Shown here piece by piece: positions 28,201 to 43,200 of a stretch of DNA of 60,000 nucleotides (position 1 is its first letter; each line of letters begins with the position of its first letter). Below the pieces are notes generated by a model. That model saw only the letters and a list, made by a program, of their open reading frames with translations, was not told the DNA's origin and did not search any database. The DNA comes from Tubulanus polymorphus. Taxonomy: Eukaryota > Nemertea > Palaeonemertea > Tubulaniformes > Tubulanidae. The DNA is taken from assembly GCF_964204645.1 (NCBI RefSeq), contig NC_134028.1:7917001-7977000 (forward strand), given 5' to 3'. The translations under genes were made by a program, and so were the position numbers.

Positions 28201-31200
28201 GTAGCAGAGAGACAGACAAACACAAAGAACGACAGACAGTACGACAATGCGGGGTCTACTACTGGCTACCAGTAGATCGACAATCAGTAGGAGTTTTGGA
28301 CATCTTGACACACAAAGCTTTTAGTTATCACGAGTATTCGAAAGAAAGTGGTGAAAGGGTTTTAAGTCCGTGTCAGTGAAAATGTTCTTACCTTTGCAAC
28401 CAAATTCTTTATGTTGAATTGTTTTTCGATCTCGGCACTAAGGGCAGGATCACTGATATTACAGAACGCTGATTTGATATCGGATGCAGTTATAGCCGGC
28501 GGGTAGAACATGTATTCATCTATTAACGATTCGTTGCAAACTACGGATTTCAGAGACACCGTCATCAAAACCAATGGAACCACCTGAAAATAACAACATT
28601 AAAATCAGCTATTGAACTAAATGCGTAGAACAGATTCACCAGATGATCTCTTAAGATAGGTAAGAAGATATGAATATTCAAAAACTCATCCTAGGAATAT
28701 CGTTGAGTATAACTAGACATTATCAATCAGCATAAGCAAAGTGGTGCTGGCAAGTGATTTAGAGTATCCGACTATAGGGCAAGACACTTTGTTGCCTCTG
28801 CCCAGGAGTAATTGCCTTTCTTTGGCATGAAGCTCAGATGTCACTTTTCCCAAAAAGGCAGAGAAGGCCAATACACAGATAGAGGCTAGAGGATAATAAC
28901 ACCACGCAGAAGTTATCAGTTGAGTTCCTAGAATGGATAGATGAACCCCTTGGCCGAGTACTGTAGATGTAGATGTACTATACTTGGGATGTTCCTTCTA
29001 CCAGCTACGAGGAGACATATGCTAGGTTAGATAATGCTCAATATTATAATTAAAATCTGAATGTATTTGAAATCAATTTCTTGGAGGATAAACATGCTGT
29101 CCATAATTGTTATAATTATCATATGATTAAGGAGTGGACAGGAAATGAGTCTAGGCCCATTACTTCAGCTAGCAGAGGACCATTCTGAGTGGAAGCAAGC
29201 CGTGAGGACTTGTGGCATCAAAGGCCTACCAGCTAAGACACATGATGATGAATTTTAGAATATGAATTTCATGATACTCTTAACCCTTTCAGTACGTCTA
29301 ACACCGCATTGCGGTGTATAAATCAGCGATGGACTTTGCTAGTACATTGCACTGTGGTCTAATGATTTAATTCATAAACGTTTTTATCTCTAATGAAAGA
29401 TGGCAGTAACTGTCAAACACAGTTAGTCATAAGTAAGTAACGATACACTGATTACACGCATTATAGGCCTAGCTGATGCCTGTTATTTGATACAATGGGC
29501 TGGAATTTTTTAACATTTTCAAATTATCTCCAGCACTTTACAGTATTAATTAATTAGCATTGAAAGGGTTAATGTATACACGGAAAGGATGTTTGATCGA
29601 TTTAGAACCTCGCGTACCTTATCCAACTTGAAGGAAACAGCCATCAGATTATCCAAAAGCTGCGGATGCATTTTTGCAACCGTTGTCATCATCGCGCGTA
29701 TTTTCTGCATATTAGTGAACAAACCACCGATGTCCAACGTCTGATTCGTGACTTTCGTCATTCCGAGCACGGTATTTGTGAAATCGAGAACGTAAGTCAT
29801 AGCCGCATACATCGGAGCCATGCTCTCGTAAAGCGTTGTATTCTTCAACAATCCATCGAACACTTTAATCAACGGATAAAACGTTTTCAAATCCTGCAAA
29901 TTCACCGTTTTCATAAAGTTATCGATGACGCGCTGATATCTATCGGCCGTTAGATTAGGAGGGATGAACTTCGGCGGATTCGCGATAACCGCCATCAACA
30001 AGTCGAGAAACTTTTTGCTCTTTGCGAGCAATCGCAACCAATCGATTTTTGGTGAAAAGTTAGGCATCAAAATCTGCATAACAGCGGCGAGGACTCGGTC
30101 GAATCCGTACGCGAGCATCAGCTCTTCGGACATTTTAGTTTCGTTGATTTTACAAAATAGTTCTTCGATGCGCGTAGCGTTAACTTCGGGACCAACGTTC
30201 AACGCGGCTACTAATCCTCCGCTACACAAGTCCGCCCGCCAGTTTTTCGACGTCAGTAATTTCATGAGCACGGCCGGATTGCGAAACGGAGCTTTCATCA
30301 ACGCGTCGATTATTGTCGGAGACTCGTTCAAAGCGATGTTGACGATGTTGCGAAGTTGCGGGAGGTTTGCGGTCAGATTTTCCAGCGTGTACGTCGCTCC
30401 CGGCATCAACAGCCCCGACACTTGACCGATAAACGCCGTCAGTAATTTATCGAGTACGAAAGCGGCTGATTTCGCGTGCGTACTGTTGTCCAACAACGGG
30501 ATCAACGCCGAATAAGTTTGAACAATCCTGGAATTAATTAATAAATAATAATACATGTGATAATAGTCATTTGTGTCGTACAGTTTTCCGAAGTTCAAAT
30601 GCGCTCCTCCAGATAAAGGCGAAACGAGCACGGGACAGTTTCGTTTTCATGAAAATTTTGAACTCAGTAAGTGACATGTTTAACACAGTTCGCAGAGAAT
30701 CAATGTAGTTATTCGAAAGTCTAGGAGCAATCCGTGAAAATTACAATTTTTGGAACTAAAATTTGTATTTCCGAGTAGTACTTACCCTTTCCTATGGTTT
30801 TTGCCAATATTTTCTAAATTTGGATTTATCGCCAATGGTTTTTCTATACGACCCGGCCCTGCGGTATTGCATTTAGCCACCGGCGAAATCCGCCATCTTT
30901 TTACGTCATAGCAGACCAAAAAAAAAAACAGCTATGCGGGGCAGGTGGGCGGGATTCCCACCATAGGAAAGGGTAAGTACTACTCGGAAATACAAATTTT
31001 AGTTCCAAAAATTGTAATATTTCCGTCGAGTACTGTACCCTTTCCTATGGTTTTTGCTAGACTAGCCTAGCACAAGGATGGTGGGAAAGGTAGATAGAAA
31101 AACCACCGGTCAAACGCAAGGTAAGAGGGAAAAAGAGAGCACTTACCCAAGCACGGAATGGAGCACTGTAGCACAGGGAAGACCGGTTGGCCACAGTGAG

Positions 31201-34200
31201 TCCGTCCAGCTCAGGGCCCCCCCCAGAATTTTGCGAAATTAATACTTGCAGATATGAGCCCAAACTATGTACAAGGATACACCCCCTGTGATCCTGATAA
31301 TGCAACATAAATATTCTACACTAAAGGGTCCGAATGGAAAGAACGGACACCTTGAGCCATGACAACAGGACCAAGTGAAGCTAATGAGCCTAACTGGCCT
31401 GAAACAAATAAAATGACGTGAATGTCGACGGTGAATTCCAAAAGGCGGCCCGACAGACTTCCTCCAACGGAGCACCCGAAAAGGCTGCGCAGGAAGTAGC
31501 CATAGACCTCACTTGATGAGAAACGACTCCCTCCGAGGAAAGATTCTCCTTCAATAAAATGTCCTTGATCATTGAAGAGACCCATCGGGCTACTGTGTCC
31601 CGCGAAATATCCCCCTTTAGGTGATCCAGCAGCGGAATAAATAACCGCTCCCGTGAACCCCTCCGTGAAGCAGAGCGATCTAAATAGAAACACAACGCTC
31701 GCACAGGACATAAAGTCCTGTCCGGGATGCCCGGCTCCACTCGATGTTTTAGGGCTTCAATTCGCCATTGACGCCCAACCGAGCCTGGTCGTTGGTTCTT
31801 TGCCAAAAATTCCAAAGCAGGCCGCAGCGAAACAAATTCATTCGCTGGCCCAAAGACAATATGACCTTGTCGGACTGAAAGCGCATGAATCTCAGAGCGA
31901 CGGGCCAAGCAAGCCAAGAACAGCAAAAATACAGTCTTTTTTGACAAATTTGCAAATGACGCTGCCGAAAGAGGTTCAAATGGAGCCTCCATTAACTTCT
32001 TCAAAATTACAGACAGATCCCATGGTGGAACTGTCCTTGTTACCCGAGGCCGGGAAATAGAAAACCCTGCAACCAGCTGGGATATCCGATGATCCCCTGC
32101 TACATTTGGCCATCCAGAAGCACGCAATGTATGAGAAATCGCGGAGCGGTAACCTTTAATAGTTATGACCTGTAAACCTTTTACTACAAATAGGTGCAGT
32201 AAAAAATCTGCCAATTGAGCTACAGAGGGTGAGCATGGATCAATTTCCCCTGCAGCACACCAATCCGCAAAATGACTCCATTTGGCATCGTAAATGGTAC
32301 TTGTTGATGGCCGCTTAGATCCTGCGATAAAGGAGGCAGCCTGTTCTGAAAAGCCTGAAGCTGACAAGGATCGCTGGACAATGGCCAGGCGAGCAGATTT
32401 AACCACTGGCTGTTTGGATGATGCCGAAAGATCCCCTGAGACAGAAGCGATGGGAAATTCGGAAGAATCCTGGGGTTGTCGCACAGTAGGTTGAGAAGTG
32501 GTAGGAACCATTTGTGAGCCGGCCAACATGGTGCTACCAGAACTATGTTGCAATTGACTGATCTCTCTATTTGATCCAGTAAGCGCGGCAGGACTGGTGT
32601 GGGTGGGAACGCATACGCATGCATCCCCGACCAGTCCAGAGAGAAGGCATCGACCCCCCACGCTTCCGCGTCTGGAAACGGGGACACAAACAGAGGACAC
32701 CTCCGATTGAACCGGGTGGCAAACAGATCCAGCAGCGGATTGCCAAAAATGCCCCGAATCGATCGGCTACTTCTTGGTGGAGAACCCATTCTGTCGCAAT
32801 AGCCTGACCTCGACGAGACAGAGCATCGGCCATCACGTTCCTTTTCCCTGCTAAATGTGCCACAGTCAGGGACACGCCCTTTGTCTAGCACCAAAGAAGA
32901 ATTTTGGCCGACAGACCTGTGAGGGTTTCTGAGTGAGTGCCCCCTTGGTTCTGAAGGTAAGCCCTCACTGTTGAATTGTCTGTGGCTAACCAAACGTGGT
33001 GGCCCTCCACTCTCCTGTGAAAGAACTTCAGGGCCTTCCACACGGCCAGCATTTCTAGGAAATTTATGTGGTTGGTGGCCTCGTAGCGAGACCATTTCCT
33101 GGCTTTGACTCGGTTCTCCAGATGTGCCCCCCATCCTTGGTGACTGGCATCCGTGAATACACGAACTGGAGCCTCTAACGGGCTAGTGACACCCCGAGCC
33201 GAAGATTCGTAGTGGCCGCCCACCACTGAAGATCCGGACTTAGATCGGTTGGAGGTACGGGAATCAAGGCCTCCCAGTTGCCCTTCGACTGAGACCAGAA
33301 GACCTTCCAATATTGTTGCAAGCGCCTGCTTCTGAGGCGGCCTAAGGGCACCACCAGACCCATGGAGCTGATGGAGCCTAGAAGCCGTCACCAGTAACGA
33401 GCTGTTCTCGGGGTTGTGGACACTCCCGCTACAGCTTCTTGAAGTTTGGCCACTCGAACCATAGACGGAAAGACTTTGCCGATTCGGAGATCGAAGTCCA
33501 TGCCGAGATAAGTGAACTGTTGGGCCGACGTCAACTGAGATTTTTCCCTGTTTACGCGGAACCCTAGCTGATGGACTAAGTCCAAGACTGAGGTCATTGC
33601 CTCCCGACATTCCTGAGCCGAATTCGCGACTATAAACCAGATGTCGAGGTAAACGAACAGTCGAACACCCCTTGACTGAAATACCTTCTGAACTGACTTG
33701 ACCAACTTGGTGAAAAACCCACGGGGCCGTACTGAGGCCAAATGGAAGAGACCTGAATTGGAACTGGCGGCCTTTCCACTTTATCCTGAGAAATCGCCGA
33801 GATTTTGGGTGAATTGGAACCTGAAAGTAAGCATCTTTCAGGTCCAATGAAGCCGCCCATTAACCCGGACGGAGCCCTTGAATCACGTCCTTGTGCTTGG
33901 TCATCCGGAACCTTGGAATGTCTAGGTGCCGATTGAGGGATGACAGATCTATCACTGTCCGTTGACCCCCTGTGGCCTTTGGTACCATGAATATTCGAGA
34001 AAACCAGCCGGGAGAAGTTTCGTTGCAAACTGGTTCTATCGCTCCCTTCTCTGCCAGTTCCTTGAGAGCCGGAGAGATTAAGGCCTCCTGACCTGGTTTT
34101 GGCCGCATGTCGGGAGGTGACCTCATCAGGCGCGGTCGCCTTAGGAAACGGAGACGGTAGCCACGAGAGACGACCCGGGAGGGCCAACCGTCTCCAAAGA

Positions 34201-37200
34201 GGTCGGACCAGTGCGTTGCTGCCTGCTGCAGACAACCTCCCACTGGTCCCAAGAATTCATTTCGAGTTTTTCCGAAAGGAAGAGCCCCTTTTTGGAGCCT
34301 TCCCCTTGCCTCGATACGAACCGGAACTGTTACGACCGGACGAGGCTTGACACGATTGTTGAAGTTGCGCGCTAGTTCTCCAACCGGCATCCGAAGCCGC
34401 CTGAGAAAGCGCTGAAGTTTGAGATAGTCCTGTTTGCGTCCGTGCCGAACCTTGCGCCGCCGGCGTCGGACCAGAACGCTTTTTCCACGGAGTTCGGGGG
34501 TTGGACTTGGCCTGAACCTCCCGAATCTTCCTCAGCTCTGCGGAAACCGGAGCGCACCAACCGGAGAAGAGACGTAAAGACGTCCCCAATGGGGCTCTCA
34601 GCAAAGCATTGGACACCATATCCGGTAGACGAGTTTTGGCACTGGAGTCCATCACTGACTGACGGGAGGCTAACACCAGATTAGCCTGACCCCGAACCGA
34701 CAACGGAATTACATGCGAAACAGACCGAGCCAAAGATTGGATAATCCGGTCCATTCCCTCCAGTTTTAGGGCAACTGACTCTGGGTCGGAGCCCGCATGA
34801 ACGGCGGCGTGAGTCTCGCGAAGCTCACCCGTCAACACCTTAAGTGCCATATCTTGAAACGAACCAACCCTGGTAAGATTGTCCAGGATTGACGTCATGG
34901 CCACCAAACCGGACTTAGGCAAACGAATACCCGACTGTGCTGTAACAGTATCCGGGCTGATCAAAGTATAATCAGCATCCAGGCAGTTATGACTGTGATC
35001 CACAGCACCTGGAGTTGCGTAATACGCCGAGCGAAATGCGCCTATAGGTGGATCGGTTGAACTAAAATATTTCCCAGATTTCATACCCCGTTCTGGAGGG
35101 GGAAATGAAAATGTTCCAGGCCGACATTCACCCCATAATTGCGTATCCAATCGAGCCCATTCTCTCAAAACCGCTGACGATTCCCGTAAAACGTTAAGAT
35201 CGGAGTCCGGAGGGCGATAAGCTTCCATTGACTCACCGACCAGAGGAGCTGCTGTGGGCTTAGCGCGAGTTGCCCCGTGCTTGACAAAGAACTCACTTAT
35301 CATCGCTCTAAATGGCATGTCCCCCGCTGGTTCGGATAAAACTGAACGGGACGGAGATACATTGCGAGCCTGGGAAGCCCCCATCGTCTGGGGCAACCCA
35401 CAATTGCTTGCGACAGGAACGACCCCAGAAGGCATTGCCGCTTCTGGAACCGGATCCTCATTGAAATCAGACCCTACCGCAGCATCCAGGAATTCAGAGT
35501 CAGAATTCCGAAAAACTGAGTGGGCTGGCGAACTTCTAACCGGACAATCAGGAATAGGCTTACCTGTTGTAGAAGTTGCAGCGACTTGTTGCGACGAAGA
35601 TAACAAGTTTAAAATTTTCTCCTCAAATACATGGAAATCCTTCTGAGTCAGGTATTTTCCAGTATCCCGACGATCATGCCGACTTCGGTGACGGTCCCTC
35701 GAACGGGATCGCGACCTACTAGAAGAATCGCTTTCATCGCTAACCCACGTCGATGAACGATGAGAAGACCGACGGCGAAACTTCCGACAATAACGATCGT
35801 AGTCCCTCTCGCGATCAAACCTTGATCTGCGAGAAGGAGATCTTGCTCGTTTATTACGCTCACGGCGTCTAAATCTAGTGGGAGAGCGAGCTCTATCCCC
35901 GGAGCGACGATCAGAATCAGACGATGAACGTACCGGATGTTTTGAACCGGACGACGTCTGGACCGGTGGCCGAACCGGACCGAACCGGACCGATGCCCGA
36001 CCCGGACCGGTACCGACCGAACCGGTGCGGGCCGTTCGCGACTACCGCGGCACGCGCTCGGTTCCGAACATGTAGTCTGAACCGGCCGAACCGGTGAACG
36101 ACCAGAGACCGGTGAATGACCGGAGACCGGTGCCGGTGAACCAGCGTTTCTCCCCGGTGAACGGAGTTGGGAAGCCGATCGTACCTGAACGACCGGCGAC
36201 CGCTCCGCTTTACGATAAGAAACAGGATTAGAAACGTCGGTTGGCACATCGGCCGAAACCGACGAATCCCTGCTAACTCGACGACGATCTCTTAGTTTAA
36301 GAGCCTTATCGGCCCGAAGCCAAAGGTCCTCGGACCACACGACGCAAATATTGCAAGGATTGCTCCTTGCACATATTTGACCGGATTTGCGCCTGCACGA
36401 CGCACATGAATCGTGGTTGTCCCAGGCGCCAAACAAATGCCCGGATCCCTCCCCGCCACGATGCTGACCCTTAGGAGGGGGTGGCATAATTATCCTGTTA
36501 CAAATCAAAACAATTCAATTCAATCAAATTATATTTGTAAATTAAAATTCTTACGGAAAAAAAGAAACCAGGGATAACCCCCAAACCGAACGGACTCACC
36601 GTTATGAGAGTGAAAACTCCCTATTATCCTAATTCCCAGATTTTTACGGCGAAAAAATCCAACGCGTTCTACTGCGAGAACGCCAAGAAAAAAGATGGCG
36701 GATTTCGCCGGTGGCTAAATGCAATACCGCAGGGCCGGGTCGTATAGAAAAACCATTGGCGATAAATCCAAATTTAGAAAATATTGGCAAAAACCATAGG
36801 AAAGGGTACAGTACTCGACGGAAATATGCTCCCCAACCAAAATTGGATAGATGAAATGTTGGTTCAGATACATTTTGTGTGTCGATGATCACAGTTGGAT
36901 CTATCAATGTATGAGCTGTGTAAACCGGGTGTAGAATGATATACAACGAGACGAGTGGTATTATATAGGTCAACTACCGGTATTTCATTTGACGCAAAAG
37001 CTTTCGCTACTAGTGTATAGTAGCTTCATCAGGTGAATAAGGTCCAAGTTCTACTTACTGTTTGAAGATACTCTGAGTATCGTTGCGTTCGTTACCAAAA
37101 CGTGTGAATATATCAATCCATAAACTGCTATTCATCCAGGGATGTGTAACGACTTTCGGCGGCAATTTCGTCCATTTCGTAATCTGAACGTTCGCACGCA

Positions 37201-40200
37201 TCAGAACTTGCGCTAATTGAATCCACTGCATAGGAGTGGTAGATACCAACTGAAGCAAAGGAGAGTAGACATATACAACTAATGGTGAATCAGGAGAAAA
37301 GTAATATTACTACGGAAATGTTTAATATGCTAGCTGGTTGGAAGATTGTTTGGATGATCCAGATACGAATTTCCCAGTAATGCAGTTCGGTTTAAATAAA
37401 AAATTCTGTAAATTCAATAGCTGATCACATGACTATATCTGTATTTTAATTTCCAATTTCAAAATCAAACCCCCGTTTCGCTCCTGAAAGGTGATAAGGG
37501 ACACCAAATGAAAACAAATCTTCCAATCCCTACTTAAAGATTTTGAAAAAATATTTTCTATTCAAGAAATAAGTTACCTCAGCCTGAATTTTTCCGACCT
37601 CAAATTCATTCATCAGCTCAGCTTGTAATTTCATGAAGTCAACAGAACAGAATTCAGTCTTTAACTCGGTCAAGTTTACGCCCTTTGGAGCCACAATATA
37701 ATTGTTGATGTCCAAAAATGGATGACACACTGTGATCAAAGCCTCAGTGGCATTAGTCATATTGCGCAACTTCTCAAACTGAAAGCAAACACAGTATTCT
37801 AAATCACATCTTACTTAAAGGCGATCTACGAATCTGAGAAACCATCACCAGCAAGGCGGCCAATTTTATTTGACTTGCTTTTTCCCTGACTATTCCCTGA
37901 CACACATGTTGTTTTCCCTGACTTGATCTGCTAAGAATCAAATCAATTAACACAGTCAAATACAAAAGACAGAGAAGGAAACTGTTTGATTTTATGCATG
38001 ATCTAGCCGTACCAACAAATTTCCCTGACTTGTAGCTTTTCTTACAGAATTCCCTGACTTTTTAAAGAAAAGGTATTTCCAGGTAAGTGGCAACCCATTA
38101 ACTGACCAAGGGAAGCGAAACACCACTAAGTACCTACCCGTTTAGTATCGGCTGAAAGAAGCAAAGTTTCAAAAACAACTGGAAATCGATTCTGCAGAAA
38201 GCGAATCATCGACTGAGTTTGCGGTGACTTTGCAAAAAATTCGGTCACAGAGATATCGGTTTCTGAAAGCAAGAAAAGAAACCAATTTACCAAAACTCCT
38301 TAAATTGGGCGGCAGAAAGAGTAAATAAATTCCTAATACAGTACTCAGGACCAATAACTCTCAATTCAACGGATTCAAAAATTCAATTTCAATTCAAACT
38401 TCTAATCAAAATAGTGGTTATTTCATACTTACGGTTGACAGATTCAAGCTTTGTAACCAGCATGTCGAGTATGACAGTAATTGCCTTGAATATTCCACTT
38501 GTGGGTGGCTTTATTCCTTGGTTTAACAACGGTGTTATAGCAGAAATTGTTGCCATAATCCTTGAAACAAAAGTAAGTTTGTGAACCTGTTGTCATCTTA
38601 ATTAGACTACGAAAGCATCAGTCGTTTGATAACTTACTTCTGAACCTGTGCCTGCGGATTGGAACCTAAAATCGTGACTTTCTGCATGAAATTGTCGATA
38701 ACCATTTTCCATTTAGCCGGATCTGAGTACGGAAATACTTTCGTGGCATTATCCGAGAAATAGGCCAACTTTTCGGAAACCTTCATTAAATTGGTCACAG
38801 TCGAGGCTATTGTTGTAAGACTTGTCGTACCCGGATTTGCAGCTGGATTCTCCAACTAAAATGACCAATAGATGAACAATATGAAAATTACAGACATCAG
38901 CTTTTGATCAAAAATATTGCTACCTATGTCCTATGTGCAGGTACAGTGCATACAATGTCAATGAAATATGTCTGATGGCCAATCACAGATATTGTATTTG
39001 GAGCAGTTTCACTACAAACAGCAGAAAGTTGACAGTTAACATTACTTATATGTAGCTTACCAAAGTCATAGTTTGAATAATTTCAGGCGCTGCGAATTGT
39101 TCTCCGAGCAACGTGATGTTAAGCGAACAAAGGATTTTCTTCAGTTGTGCTCCATTGATTTTACCGGCAGCCGGAACGGGGAAATACTGTTTCCAGTCAA
39201 TGTTAGAGGCACAAACGGCTGATTTCACATCTGGATTACCGCTTAAAACGTTGAACAGTATCGGAACACTCTGGAAAAAATATCTTCAGATATAAACAAT
39301 ATTTCAATGGGGTCTACAGAGGCAATTGAAGATCTACCAGGTTTGTAGTACTAGTTAATGGGGTCATCCATGCTTCAATTTCATCTACACATCAATAAAA
39401 ATAAACCTTTGATAAAAGTTTCTCTTTAAGTTATCAACGGAAACTACCAATCACCTAGATGAAAATACAATCCATCAATCAAATCTTTTGGTGGCTTGTA
39501 TGACCTATACTTGGATTCAGGAGCCAAAAAATCCTCTTCAAAGTTGATTGGAATTGACTATTTTGACTCACTATTAGTCACCCATGATGTGCTTATTGAA
39601 AACTCACTTGATTGAAAATTGATTGCTCATCTTTCAGTACATAAATCCAACTATTATCATCTGGAAAATGTTCATGAATTCAGGTCCCAAAAATACATAA
39701 TACCTGCACCAAAATACATTGAAATTGTCATTTACCTTTTCTGGATTGATAACAGCATTCAGCAATAATCCAAAAATGTCTGGGGCATTGTACAGCGCCG
39801 ATTGTAATTTCAGTACCTCGCTGTTTGATGCTCCAGCGAGTATTTTCAGACCAGCCGATGGATCTATGTAATTAGAGAACAAATTTCTAATGAAAAATCA
39901 ATTTAAAAAAACAATTCTGGGGTCAGTTTAACATAACAGATTAAAAACTTACCAGTTAGATAAACCACATATTTCTCAAATAGAGACATCATATTCTTCA
40001 GCACAGCCATAACTTTATTATACATTGCCAGGGCGGGCGCCGACTCATTCACAGCGTTTATTATAAGCGGGTTCAGATCGTTTAACAGTTTCAGAACGCT
40101 AGAAATAAATCAATAATTCGCGCATAAAGACATAAGCACAAATAAAGATTTCCAAATGAAGAAATGGCATATATCGTAAATCTTACCCAGCAGTTTCATT

Positions 40201-43200
40201 CAAGGCACCAAATTTGTTAATGGCATACTTCGTCACTGAGTCTAAAACCCGCTGCCAATTGGTCACATCAATGAGAGGCATGGATGTCAAGTTAAAGTGA
40301 AAATAAGACTCCATCAGCATTGATGAATTTTTGGGGAATGCCTGGTAAAGTTTCCAAGCCATCTGAACAACCGCAGTAGTGTTGAATGGCGGCATTGGTT
40401 GACCAGAAACCTGAAATAGAAAACTGTTCATGTGATGCTTATGCTAAGGATCTTTCAAATGAAAACATAGAAGTCCTTACTACGAATTTAACGAACCATG
40501 TTTTGTTTTCTGGTAAAGAAAACTAATCAATATTGCATTTTCTTTGCACTTAAATTTCTTCTATATAATGTATACTGGTATTTATGCATTTATTTGTGCA
40601 GCTGCATATATTAAAAGGTAGATTGTTCCATAAAATTGGATAAAATGGTACACGAGACAGAATAACTTTATTTGGAGATCTATAACATCGACTAGGTCTA
40701 CAAAGAGACAGCATTTCTTTAAGGAACAGAGGGGAATGACCTTTTAATACTTTAAACACCAATAAAACTGTTTTAAACTCTTATGCGTTTCTGGATAGGT
40801 ATTAAATTTGGAATACGAATATGTTTATCTTCCAACTTACGAGACTCTCCAATGAACCCATATGCTGTAGATTCATTTCATTCAAATCCTGCAGTAAAAG
40901 GCTAACATTCATTGTGCATAATGTTTGCTGTAACTGTGTCATGTCGACATTCGACATCGTTGGAATTACGAACACAGTGTTCAGATCTGCAGTTAGACAC
41001 AATTCCTTCCAATTTGTAGATAGCATCCTCAATAGTTTCTCAGCCTATAAAAACAGATACCATATATTTAGACCTAGATGATTATACACAAAGATATTCA
41101 GGAAAAGAGGAAAGGGACATCACAATCAATCCACAGGATTATAGATTCAATCTATCGAGTTTCTTACTTGAACTATCCCCAAATAGGGAAAACAAACCTG
41201 CTAATAATGAGTGGATCTCAGTAGATTCGGCAATTAAAAATGCTATATGTTTTTGCTATTCAACCTCGACAATTTTTAGGATGAACAACAATTACCTTCA
41301 CTGGATCCAGCATAGTCTGCATTAATACTTCACTGTACTGAGGTAACTTCATCAGTATGTCCCACAATGCTCGCAACCTGGGTATGCCTTTGATTATATT
41401 CACAAGTCTCATATTTCCTCCTGAAATTCGTAAAAAAATCATTCTTCAGATGTCTAAGTATTTTTAATCCAACAGTTTTACTTATTTGTGTTCAATATTT
41501 CAAATTTTATAATCTAAAGCTACTGCGGGACTGATTTTTACATCATTAGGCCCACCAGTAAACAAAGCAGCAATTGCATCCTATCAAAATTTAATTCAAT
41601 TAAATCTGCAATTTTTTTTTTAAATTGGATGCATCATTTTTGTAGTACCTGGTTTGGTGTATTCGAGCATTAGTTTCACCAGTGCTTGAATCGATTTAAT
41701 CCCTTCAGTTCCATTCATATAGTTGATAATAGGGTCAATAGACGGCGCGAGTGATTTTCGGATCAAATTCATCACTCTGAAATAAACCAGATTTGTGTTG
41801 GTTATATTTCGAAATCTTCCATGAATCTGAATTGCCATTGCATTTTGGATATGTTGTATCTTGGCCCAATTGCTAAACTTTGGCGAGACAACTTTTTGAA
41901 TTTCGACACCATTCCTCAGTTATGAGGAGGTCATACTCAAGGTCATGTCGCTAAAAAACAGTTTGTAGTGCCTTGTTCTGCCAATAGGTGGCACACAGGG
42001 CCTATTCTTTGCACTCCCCATCCTAACATTGTACCAAAGTTTCATCAAGATCGACCCACTACTAATGAAGCTAAGTAGCTGACAGACCCACAGACAGACA
42101 GACAGACAGTATGGGAATAAGGTTCTCATGGAAGCCCGAGAACCAATATTAATTTGCAGATGGACACATTTAATCAAACCAAATAAGCACTGGGTCTATG
42201 TCATAAGACGGCTAATGGCCAGTTGAAATTGTCTACAAATGAATTTACTGTCTATTCATCTACATCTACATCTACATGTACAATGTATATTATGAATTAT
42301 CTTCGAACTTACCGGTCATAGACTGGTGTATTTGGAGAACCCATGAATTGCAACACCATGTCATTATAAAGATTCACCCATTTAGTCGCATCTAGCCATG
42401 GATTCAGGTTTGGCGGCCAGTTTGTGCCTGTTTTCATCAGTTTCGAAATTGCCTCGCTCAACAATTGCACGTTGTACATCAGCTCTGTTACATTTGCTGT
42501 AGTGTTTGCCTGAGAAAAATGAATTGTACGAAATCTACAATGTTTTTGGTCGGATACCATGGATAAAGTTGGAAAATATTACCAAATTTAAGTAGCTTGA
42601 GGAGGGAAATTGAAGCCTCCCGGTAAAATCAATTTGTTCCATTGCTAAAGGCCTCTCAGTGAATTTTACTTGACTTGAATTAATATACACCAAGAAGCAG
42701 ATGTCATTATGTTGAATTAGTTCCTGCTACAATTTTTGTACATCCACAGTAAAAAAGAACTGACTCATAGACAAATAAACTGAAATATAACTTTTCTACC
42801 TTAAATGCTTGCATAACTTTATCTTGCGAATAAAACTGTTGTAATTCATGCGTCAATTCAGTCACATTCATACTGCACAGTACTGCCTGGACCTGGCTCA
42901 TAAACAACACTGTACCAATATCCTGTGAAATCTCGAGGTACATCCTCGGATTCATACATAACTCTTTAATCGGATCGGTTTTCCCTACCAATACTGAGAT
43001 CTGAAAGTTAAGAAGAAAGTAATATAGCCCTTTTTTCAAGAGAAAAGAATTTCCTAGCATCAAAATACATGCATATTGAGTGCAATTTGCTCATCAGAAA
43101 ACAGTTCCCATGCTTTATAATAAATGAACTACATCTCAATTCACTTAGCTCGGACGAGAGGAAATCTCCAATTGAAATTGTAAATTCGGTTCCAGTGTTA

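Larger units (their letters stand above)
30741..36827 (-). mobile_element. DIRS-like tyrosine-recombinase retrotransposon, near full length
   Basis: DIRS elements use reverse transcriptase plus a tyrosine recombinase and integrate from a circle, without target duplication. Here 120 bp at 30783-30902 are an exact inverted copy of 36689-36808. An internal complementary region at 30961-31057 is the inverse of the left end (30741-30797) followed by the right end (36787-36827), that is, the circle junction. Order along the element from 36.8 kb: gag-like, RT, RNase H, linker, recombinase. It sits in the intron between exons B and C of module 11, in the same orientation as the host gene. The perfect terminal repeats argue for a fairly recent insertion, but gag and RT carry breaks. 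Confidence 0.95.

Noticed and set aside
29666-30425. Two long plus-strand open frames (95 and 153 codons)
   Set aside because: They lie exactly opposite the fused 910-nt exon and have no recognisable domain; they are antisense shadows of its CG-rich codons.
32567-32807. Plus-strand open frames inside the DIRS element
   Set aside because: They oppose the RNase H and recombinase coding region and have no similarity to known DIRS proteins.
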